From: Diplolepis rosae
Lineage: Eukaryota; Arthropoda; Insecta; Hymenoptera; Diplolepididae
DNA: 64,000 nt
Direction of reading: 5' to 3'
Assembly: GCA_030998225.1 (NCBI GenBank)
Contig: JAPYXD010000262.1
Location: forward strand, 62,001 to 126,000
Part shown: piece by piece, positions 30,001 through 42,900 of the stretch
How the letters are laid out: each line of letters starts with the position of its first letter
How positions within the stretch are numbered: position 1 is the first letter of the stretch
The notes under the pieces: generated by a model
Seen by the model: the letters and a program-made list of their open reading frames with translations, nothing else
Told to the model about the DNA's origin: nothing
Databases searched by the model: none
Made by a program: the position numbers and the translations under genes

Positions 30001-33000
30001 GGTAGGGGACGTATTCGTTGAAAAACTTCAAGCTACGCGAAGGATATCGAACTCACTTGAGTCTGATAGCTAGTGTAGATGACCCAGGACCGTCACTAAA
30101 GCGTCAGGAGGCACTTGTCCCAGTTTGGCGACTTTGGACTATCGTAGGAGTTCAGTGGTTGGATTAAGGAGGTAGGGGACGTATTCGTTAAAAAACTTCA
30201 AGCTACGAGAAGGACCTCGAACTCACTTGAGTCTCATAGCTAGTACAGACGACCCAGGAGAGTGCCTAGAGCGTCAGGAGGCACTTGTCCCACTTTGGCG
30301 ACTTTGGACTATCGTAGGAGTACAGTGGTTGGATTAAGGAGGTAGGGGAGGTATCCTTCTCGAAGCTCAAAGCCTCGCGAAGGGTGTCGAACTCACTTGA
30401 GTCTGATAGCTAGTACAGATGACCCAGGGCCGCCCCTAGAGCGTCAGGAGGCACTTGAACTACTTTAGCGACTTTGGACTGTCGTAGGAGTTCAGTGATT
30501 GGATTAAGGAGGTAGGCGAGGTATCCTTGTCGAAGCTCAAAGTCTCGTGAAGCATCTGGAAGTTATAAGAGTCCGATACCTAGTCTAGATGACCCAGGAG
30601 AGTGCCTAGAGCGTCAGGAGGCACTTGTCCCAGTTTGGCGACTTTGGACTATCGTAGGAGTTCAGTGGTTGGATTAAGGAGGTAGGGGAGGTATCCTTGT
30701 CGAAGCTCAAAGTCTCGTGAAGCATCTGGAAGTTATAAGAGTCCGATACCTAGTCTAGATGACCCAGGAGAGTGCCTAGAGCGTCAGGAGGCACTTGTCC
30801 TACTTTAGCGACTTTGGACTGTCGTAGGAGTTCAGTGGTTGGATGAAAGAGGATGCGGACGTATTCGTTTGAAAACTTCAAGCTTCGCGAAGGATCTCGA
30901 ACTCACTTGAGACTGATAGCTAGTGAAGATGACCCAGGAGAGTGCCTAGAGCGTCAGGAGGCACTAGTCCCAATTTGGCGACTTTGGACTATCGTAGGAG
31001 TTCAGTGGTTGGATTAAGGAGGTAGGGGACGTATTCGTTAAAAAACTTCAAGCTACGCGAAGGATATCGAACTCACTTGAGTCTGATAGCTAGTCTAGAT
31101 GACCCAGGACCGTCACTAAATCGTCAGGAGGCACTTGTCCCAGTTTGGCGACTTTGGACTATCGTAGGAGTTCAGTGGTTGGATTAAGGAGGTAGGGGAC
31201 GTATTCGTTAAAAAACTTCAAGCTACGCGAAGGACCTCGAACTCACTTGAGTCTGATAGCTAGTACAGACGACCCAGGAGAGTGCCTAGAGCGTCAGGAA
31301 GCACTTGTCCTAGTTTGGCGACTTTGGACTATCGTAGGAGTTCAGTGGTTGGATTAAGGAGGTAGGGGACGTATTCGTTAAAAAACTTCAAGCTACGCGA
31401 AGGACCTCGAACTCACTTGAGTCTGATAGCTAGTACAGACGACCCAGGAGAGTGCCTAGAGCGTCAGGAAGCACTTGTCCTAGTTTGGCGACTTTGGACT
31501 ATCGTAGGAGTTCAGTGGTTGGATTAAGGAGGTAGGGGAGGTATCCTTGTCGAAGATCAAAGTCTCGTGAAGCATCTGGAAGTTATAAGAGTCCGATACC
31601 TAGTCTAGATGAACCAGTAGAGTGCCTAGAGCGTCAGGAGGCACTTGTCCTAGTTTGGCGAATTTGGACTATCGTAGGAGTTCAGTGGTTGGATTAAGGA
31701 GGTAGGTTACGTATTCGTTAAAAAACTTCAAGCTACGCGAAGGATATCGAACTCACTTGAGTCTGATAGCTAGTCTAGATGACCCAGGACCGCCCCTAGA
31801 GCGTCAGGAGGCACTTGAACTACTTTAGCGACTTTGGACTGTCGTAGGAGTTCAGTTGTTGGATTAAGGAGGTTGGGGAGGTATCCTTGTCGAAGCTCAA
31901 AGTCTCGTGAAGCATCTGGAAGTTATAAGAGTCCGATACCTAGTCTAGATGACCCAGGAGAGTGCCTAGAGCGTCAGGAGGCACTTGTCCCAATTTGGCG
32001 ACTTTGGACTATCGTAGGAGCTCAGTGGTTGGATTAAGGAGGTAGGGGACGTATTCGTTAAAAAACTTCAAGCTACGCGAAGGATATCGAACTCACTTGA
32101 GTCTGATAGCTAGTCTAGATGACCCAGGACCGTCACTAAAGCGTCAGGAGGCACTTGTCCCAGTTTGGCGACTTTGGACTATCGTAGGAGTTCAGTGGTT
32201 GGATTAAGGAGGTAGGGGAGGTATTCGTTAAAAAACTTCAAGCTACGCGAAGGATGTCGAACTCACTTGAGTCTGATAGCTAGTACAGATGACCCAGGAC
32301 CGCCCCTAGAGCGTCAGGAGGCACTTGAACTACTTTAGCGACTTTGGACTGTCGTAGGAGTTCAGTTGTTGGATTAAGGAGGTTGGGGAGGTATCCTTGT
32401 CGAAGCTCAAAGTCTCGTGAAGCATCTGGAAGTTATAAGAGTCCGATACCTAGTCTAGACGACCCAGGAGAGTGCCTAGAGCGTCAGGAGGCACTTGTCC
32501 CAGTTTGGCGACTTTGGACTATCGTAGGAGTTCAGTGGTTGCATGAAGGAGGTTGGGGAGGTATTCGTTAAAAAACTTCAAGCTACGCGAAGGATATCGA
32601 ACTAACTTGAGTCTGATAGCTAGTAAAGAAGACCCAGGAGAGTGCCTAGAGCGTCAGGAGGCACTTGTCCCAGTTTGGCGACTTTGGACTATCGTAGGAG
32701 TTCAGTGGTTGCATGAAGGAGGTTGGGGAGGTATTCGTTAAAAAACTTCAAGCTACCCGAAGGATCTCGAACTCACTTGAGACTGATAGCTAGTGAAGAT
32801 GACCCAGGAGAGTGCCTAGAGCGTCAGGAGGCACTTGTCCCAATTTGGCGACTTTGGACTATCGTAGGAGTGCAGTGGTTGGATTAAGGAGGTAGGGGAG
32901 GTATCCTTGTCGAAGCTCAAAGTCTCGTGAAGCATCTGGAAGTTATAAGAGTCCGATACCTAGTCTAGATGACCCAGGAGAGTGCCTAGAGCGTCAGGAG

Positions 33001-36000
33001 GCACCTGAACTACTTTAGCGACTTTGGACTGTCGTAGGAGTTCAGTGATTGGATTAAGGAGGTAGGCGAGGTATCCTTGTCGAAGCTCAAAGTCTCGTGA
33101 AGCATCTGGAAGTTATAAGAATCTGATACCTAGTCTAGATGACCCAGGAGAGTGCCTAGAGCGTCAGGAGGCACTTGTCCCAGTTTGGCGACTTTGGACT
33201 ATCGTAGGAGTTCAGTGGTTGGATTAAGGAGGTAGTGGAGGTATCCTTGTCGAAGCTCAAAGTCTCGTGAAGCATCTGGAAGTTATAAGAGTCCGATACC
33301 TAGTCTAGATGACCCAGGAGAGTGCCTAGAGCGTCAGGAGGCACTTGTCCTACTTTAGCGACTTTGGACTGTCGTAGGAGTTCAGTGGTTGGATGAAAGA
33401 GGATGCGGACGTATTCGTTTGAAAACTTCAAGCTTCGCGAAGGATCTCGAACTCACTTGAGACTGATAGCTAGTGAAGATGACCCAGGAGAGTGCCTAGA
33501 GCGTCAGGAGGCACTTGTCCCAATTTGGCGACTTTGGACTATCGTAGGAGTTCAGTGGTTGGATTAAGGAGGTAGGGGACGTATTCGTTAAAAAACTTCA
33601 AGCTACGCGAAGGATATCGAACTCACTTGAGTCTGATAGCTAGTCTAGATGACCCAGGACCGTCACTAAAGCGTCAGGAGGCACTTGTCCCAGTTTGGCG
33701 ACTTTGGACTATCGTAGGAGTTCAGTGGTTGGATTAAGGAGGTAGGGGACGTATTCGTTAAAAAACTTCAAGCTACGCGAAGGACCTCGAACTCACTTGA
33801 GTCTGATAGCTAGTACAGACGACCCAGGAGAGTGCCTAGAGCGTCAGGAAGCACTTGTCCTAGTTTGGCGACTTTGGACTATCGTAGGAGTTCAGTGGTT
33901 GGATTAAGGAGGTAGGGGACGTATTCGTTAAAAAACTTCAAGCTACGCGAAGGACCTCGAACTCACTTGAGTCTGATAGCTAGTACAGACGACCCAGGAG
34001 AGTGCCTAGAGCGTCAGGAAGCACTTGTCCTAGTTTGGCGACTTTGGACTATCGTAGGAGTTCAGTGGTTGGATTAAGGAGGTAGGGGAGGTATCCTTGT
34101 CGAAGCTCAAAGTCTCGTGAAGCATCTGGAAGTTATAAGAGTCCGATACCTAGTCTAGATGAACAAGTAGAGTGCCTAGAGCGTCAGGAGGCACTTGTCC
34201 TAGTTTGGCGACTTTGGACTATCGTAGGAGTTCAGTGGTTGGATTAAGGAGGTAGGGGAGGCATTCGTTTAAGAACTTCAAGCCTCGCGAAGGATCTCGA
34301 ACTCACTTGAGTCTCATAGATAGTTCAGATGACCCAGGAGAGTGCCTAGAGCGTCAGGAAGCACTTGTCCTAGTTTGGCGAATTTGGACTATCGTAGGAG
34401 TTCAGTGGTTGGATTAAGGAGGTAGGGGACGTATTCGTTAAAAAACTTCAAGCTACGCGAAGGACCTCGAACTCACTTGAGTCTGATAGCTAGTACAGAC
34501 GACCCAGGAGAGTGCCTAGAGCGTCAGGAAGCACTTGTCCTAGTTTGGCGACTTAGGGCTATCGTAGGAGTTCAGTGGTTGAATTAAGGAGGTAGGGGAG
34601 GTATCCTTGTCGAAGATCAAAGTCTCGTGAAGCATCTGGAAGTTATAAGAGTCCGATACCTAGTCTAGATGACCCAGGAGAGTGCCTAGAGCGTCAGGAG
34701 GCACTTGTCCTAGTTTGGCGACTTTGGACTAAGGTAGGAGTGCAGTGGTTGGATTAAGGATGTAAGGGAGGTATCCTTGTCGAAGCTCAAAGTCTCGTGA
34801 AGCATCTGGAAGTTATAAGAGTCCGATACCTAGTCTAGATGAACCAGTAGAGTGCCTAGAGCGTCAGGAGGCACTTGTCCTAGTTTGGCGACTTTGGACT
34901 ATCGTAGGAGTTCAGTGGTTGGATTAAGGAGGTAGGGGAGGTATTCGTTAAAAAACTTCAAGCTACGCGAAGGATATCGAACTCACTTGAGTCTGATAGC
35001 TAGTCTAGATGACCCAGGACCGTCACTAAAGCGTCAGGAGGCACTTGTCCCAGTTTGGCGACTTTGGACTATCGTAGGAGTTCAGTGGTTGGATGAAGGA
35101 GGTAGGGGACGTATTCGTTAAAAAACTTCAAGCTACGCGAAGGACCTCGAACTCACTTGAGTCTGATAGCTAGTACAGACGACCCAGGAGAGTGCCTAGA
35201 GCGTCAGGAAGCACTTGTCCTAGTTTGGCGACTTTGGGCTATCGTAGGAGTTCAGTGGTTGGATTAAGGAGGTAGGGGAGGTATCCTTGTCGAAGATCAA
35301 AGTCTCGTGAAGCATCTGGAAGTTATAAGAGTCCGATACCTAGTCTAGATGACCCAGGAGAGTGCCTAGAGCGTCAGGAGGCACTTGTCCTAGTTTGGCG
35401 ACTTTGGACTAAGGTAGGAGTGCAGTGGTTGGATTAAGGATGTAAGGGAGGTATCCTTGTCGAAGCTCAAAGTCTCGTGAAGCATCTGGAAGTTATAAGA
35501 GTCCGATACCTAGTCTAGATGAACCAGTAGAGTGCCTAGAGCGTCAGGAGGCACTTGTCCCAATTTGGCGACTTTGGACTATCGTAGGAGTTCAGTGGTT
35601 GGATTAAGGAGGTAGGGGACGTATTCGTTAAAAAACTTCAAGCTACGCGAAGGATATCGAACTCACTTGAGTCTGATAGCTAGTCTAGATGACCCAGGAC
35701 CGTCACTAAAGCGTCAGGAGGCACTTGTCCCAGTTTGGCGACTTTGGACTATCGTAGGAGTTCAGTGGTTGGATTAAGGAGGTAGGGGACGTATTCGTTA
35801 AAAAACTTCAAGCTACGCGAAGGACCTCGAACTCACTTGAGTCTGATAGCTAGTACAGACGACCCAGGAGAGTGCCTAGAGCGTCAGGAAGCACTTGTCC
35901 TAGTTTGGCGACTTTGGGCTATCGTAGGAGTTCAGTGGTTGGATTAAGGAGGTAGGGGAGGTATCCTTGTCGAAGATCAAAGTCTCGTGAAGCATCTGGA

Positions 36001-36949
36001 AGTTATAAGAGTCCGATATCTAGTCTAGATGACCCAGGAGAGTGCCTAGAGCGTCAGGAGGCACTTGTCCTAGTTTGGCGACTTTGGACTAAGGTAGGAG
36101 TGCAGTGGTTGGATTAAGGAGGTAGGGGAGATATCCTTGTCGAAGCTCAAAGTCTCGTGCAGCATCTGGAAGTTATAAGAGTCCGATACCTAGTCTAGAT
36201 GAACCAGTAGAGTGCCTAGAGCGTCAGGAGGCACTTGTCCCAGTTTGGCGACTTTGGACTATCGTAGGAATTCAGTGGTTGGATTAAGGAGGTAGGGGAG
36301 TTATTCGTTTAAGAACTTCAAGCCTCGCCAAGGATCTCGAACTCACTTGAGTCTCATAGCTAGTTCAGATGACCCAGGAGAGTGCCTAGAGCGTCAGGAA
36401 GCACTTGTCCTAGTTTGGCGACTTTGGACTATCGTAGGAGTACAGTGGTTGGATTAAGGAGGTAGTGGAGGTATCCTTCTCGAAGCTCAAAGCCTCGCGA
36501 AGGATGTCGAACTCACTTGAGTCTGATAGCTAGTACAGATGACCCAGGAGAGTGCCTAGAGCGTCAGGAGGCACTTGTCCCAGTTTGGCGACTTTGGACT
36601 ATCGTAGGAGTTCAGTGGTTGGATTACGGAGGTAGGGGAGGTATCCTTGTCGAAGCTCAAAGTCTCGTGAAGCATCTGGAAGTTATAAGAGTCCGATACC
36701 TAGTCTAGATGACCCAGGAGAGTGCCTAGAGCGTCAGGAGGCACTTGTCCTACTTTAGCGAATTTGGACTGTCGTAGGAGTTCAGTGGTTGGATGAAAGA
36801 GGATGCGGACGTATTCGTTCGAAAACTTCAAGCTTCGCGAAGGATCTCGAACTCACTTGAGACTGATAGCTAGTGAAGATGACACAGGAGAGTGCCTAGA
36901 GCGTCAGGAGGCACTTGTCCCAATTTGGCGACTTTGGACTACCGTAGGA

Positions 36950-39900
36950 GTTCAGTGGTTGGATTAAGGAGGTAGGGGACGTATTCGTTAAAAAACTTCA
37001 AGCTACGCGAAGGATATCGAACTCACATGAGTCTGATAGCTAGTCTAGATGACCCAGGACCGTCACTAAAGCGTCAGGAGGCACTTGTCCCAGTTTGGCG
37101 ACTTTGGACTATCGTAGGAGTTCAGTGGTTGGATTAAGGAGGTAGGCGAGGTATCCTTGTCGAAGCTCAAAGTCTCGTGAAGCATCTGGAAGTTATAAGA
37201 GTCCGATACCTAGTCTAGATGACCCAGGAGAGTGCCTAGAGCGTCAGGAGGCACTTGTCCTAGTTTGGCGACTTTGAACTATCGTAGGAGTTCAGTGGTT
37301 GGATTAAGGAGGTAGGGGAGGTATTCGTTTAAGAACTTCAAGCTACGCGAAGGATATCGAACTCACTTGAGTCTGATAGCTAGTCTAGATGACGCAGGAC
37401 CGTCACTAAAGCGTCAGGAGGCACTTGTCCCAGTTTGGCGACTTTGGACTATCGTAGGAGTTCAGTGGTTGGATTAAGGAGGTAGGGGACGTATTCGTTA
37501 AAAAACTTCAAGCTACGCGAAGGACCTCGAACTCACTTGAGTCTGATAGCTAGTACAGACGACCCAGGAGAGTGCCTAGAGCGGCAGGAAGCACTTGTCC
37601 TATTTTGGCGACTTTGGGCTATCGTAGGAGTTCAGTGGTTGGATTAAGGAGGTAGGGGAGGTATCCTTGTCGAAAATCAAAGTCTCGTGAAGCATCTGGA
37701 AGTTATAAGAGTCCGATACCTAGTCTAGATGACCCAGGAGAGTGCCTAGAGCGTCAGGAGGCACTTGTCCTAGTTTGGCGACTTTGGACTAAGGTAGGAG
37801 TGCAGTGGTTGGATTAAGGAGGTAGGGGAGGTATCCTTGTCGAAGCTCAAAGTCTCGTGAAGCATCTGGAAGTTATAAGAGTCCGATACCTAGTCTAGAT
37901 GAACCAGTAGAGTGCCTAGAGCGTCAGGAGGCACTTGTCCTAGTTTGGCGACTTTGGACTATCGTAGGAATTCAGTGGTTGGATTAAGGAGGTAGGGGAG
38001 GTATTGGTTTAAGAACTTCAAGCCTCGCGAAGGATCTCGAACTCACTTGAGTCTCATAGCTAGTTCAGATGACCCAGGAGAGTGCCTAGAGCGTCAGGAA
38101 GCACTTGTCCTAGTTTGGCGACTTTGGACTATCGTAGGAGTACAGTGGTTGGATTAAGGAGGTAGGGGAGGTATCCTTCTCGAAGCTCAAAGCCTCGCGA
38201 AGGATGACGAACTCACTTGAGTCTGATAGCTAGTACAGATGACCCAGGAGAGTGCCTAGAGCGTCAGGAGGCACTTGTCCCAGTTTGGCGACTTTGGACT
38301 ATCGTAGGAGTTCAGTGGTTGGATTAAGGAGGTAGGGGACGTATTCGTTAAAAAACTTCAAGCTACGCGAAGGATATCGAACTCACTTGAGTCTGATAGC
38401 TAGTCTAGATGACCCAGGACCGTCACTAAAGCGTCAGGAGGCACTTGTCCCAGTTTGGCGACTTTGGACTATCGTAGGAGTTCAGTGGTTGGATTAAGGA
38501 GGTAGGGGACGTATTCGTTAAAAAACTTCAAGCTACGCGAAGGATATCGAACTCACATGAGTCTGATAGCTAGTCTAGATGACCCAGGACCGTCACTAAA
38601 GCGTCAGGAGGCACTTGTCCCAGTTTGGCGAATTTGGACTATCGTAGGAGTTCAGTGGTTGGATTAAGGAGGTAGGCGAGGTATCCTTGTCGAAGCTCAA
38701 AGTCTCGTGAAGCATCTGGAAGTTATAAGAGTCCGATACCTAGTCTAGATGACCCAGGAGAGTGCCTAGAGCGTCAGGAGGCACTTGTCCTAGTTTGGCG
38801 ACTTTGAACTATCGTAGGAGTTCAGTGGTTGGATTAAGGAGGTAGGGGAGGTATTCGTTTAAGAACTTCAAGCCTCGCGAAGGATCTCGAAATCATTTGA
38901 GTCTGATAGCTAGTTCAGATGACCCAGGAGAGTGCCTAGAGCGTCAGGAAGCACTTGTCCTAGTTTCGCGACTTTGGACTATCGTAGGAGTTCAGTGGTT
39001 GGATGAAGGAGGTAGGGGAGGTATCTTTGTCGATGCCCAAAGTCTCGTGAAGCATCTGGAAGTTATAAGAGTCCGATACCTAGTCTAGATGACACAGGAG
39101 AGTGCCTAGAGCGTCAGGAGGCACTTGTCCTAGTTTGGCGACTTTGGACTAAGGTAGGAGTGCAGTGGTTGGATTAAGGAGGTAGTGGACGTATTCGTTA
39201 AAAAACTTCAAGCTACGCGAAGGATATCGAACTCACATGAGTCTGATAGCTAGTCTAGATGACCCAGGACCGTCACTAAAGCGTCAGGAGGCACTTGTCC
39301 CAGTTTGGCGACTTTGGACTATCGTAGGAGTTCAGTGGTTGGATTAAGGAGGTAGGGGACGTATTCGTTAAAAAACTTCAAGCTACGCGAAGGACCTCGA
39401 ACTCACTTGAGTCTGATAGCTAGTACAGACGACCCAGGAGAGTGCCTAGAGCGTCAGGAAGCACTTGTCCTAGTTTGGCGACTTTGGACTCTCGTAGGAA
39501 TTCAGTGGTTGGATTAAGGAGGTAGGGGACGTATTCGTTAAAAAACTTCAAGCTACGCGAAGGATATCGAACTCACATGAGTCTGATACCTAGTCTAGAT
39601 GACCCAGGAGAGTGCCTAGAGCGTCAGGAGGCACTTGTCCTAGTTTGGCGACTTTGAACTATCGTAGGAGTTCAGTGGTTGGATTAAGGAGGTAGGGGAG
39701 GTATTCGTTTAAGAACTTCAAGCCTCGCGAAGGATCTCGAAATCATTTGAGTCTGATAGCTAGTTCAGATGACCCAGGAGAGTGCCTAGAGCGTCAGGAA
39801 GCACTTGTCCTAGTTTGGCGACTTTGGACTATCGTAGGAGTGCAGTGGTTGGATTAAGGAGGTAGGGGAGGTATCCTTGTCGAAGCTCAAAGTCTCGTGA

Positions 39901-42900
39901 AGCATCTGGAAGTTATAAGAGTCCGATACCTAGTCTAGATGACCCAGGAGAGTGCCTAGAGCGTCAGGAGGCACTTGTCCTACTTTAGCGACTTTGGACT
40001 ATCGTAGGAGTTCAGTGGTTGGATTAAGGAGGTAGGGGACGTATTCGTTAAAAAACTTCAAGCTACGCGAAGGATATCGAACTCACATGAGTCTGATACC
40101 TAGTCTAGATGAACCAGTAGAGTGCCTAAAGCGTCAGGAGGCACTTGTCCCAGTTTGGCGACTTTGGACTATCGTAGGAGTTCAGTGGTTGGATTAAGGA
40201 GGTAGGGGACGTATTCGTTAAAAAACTTCAAGCTACGCGAAGGATATCGAACTCACATGAGTCTGATACCTAGTCTAGATGACCCAGGAGAGTGCCTAGA
40301 GCGTCAGGAGGCACTTGTCCTAGTTTGGCGACTTTGAACTATCGTAGGAGTTCAGTGGTTGGATTAAGGAGGTAGGGGAGGTATTCGTTTAAGAACTTCA
40401 AGCCTCGCGAAGGATCTCGAAATCATTTGAGTCTGATAGCTAGTTCAGATGACCCAGGAGAGTGCCTAGAGCGTCAGGAAGCACTTGTCCTAGTTTGGCG
40501 ACTTTGGACTATCGTAGGAGTGCAGTGGTTGGATTAAGGAGGTAGGGGAGGTATCCTTGTCGAAGCTCAAAGTCTCGTGAAGCATCTGGAAGTTATAAGA
40601 GTCCGATACCTAGTCTAGATGACCCAGGAGAGTGCCTAGAGCGTCAGGAGGCACTTGTCCTACTTTAGCGACTTTGGACTATCGTAGGAGTTCAGTGGTT
40701 GGATTAAGGAGGTAGGGGACGTATTCGTTAAAAAACTTCAAGCTACGCGAAGGATATCGAACTCACTTGAGTCTGATAGCTAGTCTAGATGACCCAGGAC
40801 CGTCACTAAAGCGTCAGGAGGCACTTGTCCCAGTTTGGCGACTTTGGACTATCGTAGGAGTTCAGTGGTTGGATTAAGGAGGTAGGGGACGTATTCGTTA
40901 AAAAACTTCAAGCTACGCGAAGGACCTCGAACTCACTTGAGTCTGATAGCTAGTACAGACGACCCAGGAGAGTGCCTAGAGCGTCAGGAAGCACTTGTCC
41001 TAGTTTGGCGACTTTGGACTCTCGTAGGAATTCAGTGGTTGGATTAAGGAGGTAGGGGAGGTATTTGTTTAAGAACTTCAAGCCTCGCGAAGGATCTCGA
41101 ACTCACTTGAGTCTCATAGCTAGTTCAGATGACCCAGGAGAGAGCCTAGAGCGTCAGGAAGCACTTGTCATAGTTTGGCGACTTTGGACTATCGTAGGAG
41201 TTCAGTGGTTGGATTAAGGAGGTAGGGGAGGTATCCTTCTCGAAGCTCAAAGCCTCGTGAAGCATCTGGAAGTTATAAGAATCCGATACCTAGTCTAGAT
41301 GACCCAGGAGAGTGCCTAGAGCGTCAGGAGGCACCTGAACTACTTTAGCGACTTTGGACTGTCGTAGGAGTTCAGTGATTGGATTAAGGAGGTAGGCGAG
41401 GTATCCTTGTCGAAGCTCAAAGTCTCGTGAAGCATCTGGAAGTTATAAGAATCCGATACCTAGTCTAGATGACCCAGGAGAGTGCCTAGAGCGTCAGGAG
41501 GCACTTGTCCCAGTTTGGCGACTTTGGACTATCGTAGGAGTTCAGTGGTTGGATTAAGGAGGTAGTGGACGTATTCGTTAAAAAACTTCAAGCTACGCGA
41601 AGGATATCGAACTCACATGAGTCTGATAGCTAGTCTAGATGACCCAGGACCGTCACTAAAGCGTCAGGAGGCACTTGTCCCAGTTTGGCGACTTTGGACT
41701 ATCGTAGGAGTTCAGTGGTTGGATTAAGGAGGTAGGCGAGGTATCCTTGTCGAAGCTCAAAGTCTCGTGAAGCATCTGGAAGTTATAAGAATCCGATACC
41801 TAGTCTAGATGACCCAGGAGAGTGCCTAGAGCGTCAGGAGGCACTTGTCCTAGTTTGGCGACTTTGAACTATCGTAGGAGTTCAGTGGTTGGATTAAGGA
41901 GGTAGGGGAGGTATTCGTTTAAGAACTTCAAGCCTCGCGAAGGATCTCGAAATCATTTGAGTCTGATAGCTAGTTCAGATGACCCAGGAGAGTGCCTAGA
42001 GCGTCAGGAAGCACTTGTCCTAGTTTGGCGACTTTGGACTATCGTAGGAGTGCAGTGGTTGGATTAAGGAGGTAGGGGAGGTATCCTTGTCGAAGCTCAA
42101 AGTCTCGTGAAGCATCTGGAAGTTATAAGAGTCCGATACCTAGTCTAGATGACCCAGGAGAGTGCCTAGAGCGTCAGGAGGCACTTGTCCTACTTTAGCG
42201 ACTTTGGACTATCGTAGGAGTTCAGTGGTTGGATTAAGGAGGTAGGGGACATATTCGTTAAAAAACTTCAAGCTACGCGAAGGATATCGAACTCACTTGA
42301 GTCTGATAGCTAGTCTAGATGACCCAGGACCGTCACTAAAGCGTCAGGAGGCACTTGTCCCAGTTTGGCGACTTTGGACTATCGTAGAAGTTCAGTGGTT
42401 GGATTAAGGAGGTAGGGGACGTATTCGTTAAAAAACTTCAAGCTACGCGAAGGACCTCGAACTCACGTGAGTCTGATAGCTAGTACAGACGACCCAGGAG
42501 AGTGCCTAGAGCGTCAGGAAGCACTTGTCCTAGTTTGGCGACTTTGGACTCTCGTAGGAATTCAGTGGTTGGATTAAGGAGGTAGGGGAGGTATTTGTTT
42601 AAGAACTTCAAGCCTCGCGAAGGATCTCGAACTCACTTGAGTCTCATAGCTAGTTCAGATGACCCAGGAGAGAGCCTAGAGCGTCAGGAAGCACTTGTCA
42701 TAGTTTGGCGACTTTGGACTATCGTAGGAGTTCAGTGGTTGGATTAAGGAGGTAGGGGAGGTATCCTTCTCGAAGCTCAAAGCCTCGTGAAGCATCTGGA
42801 AGTTATAAGAATCCGATACCTAGTCTAGATGACCCAGGAGAGTGCCTAGAGCGTCAGGAGGCACCTGAACTACTTTAGCGACCTTGGACTGTCGTAGGAG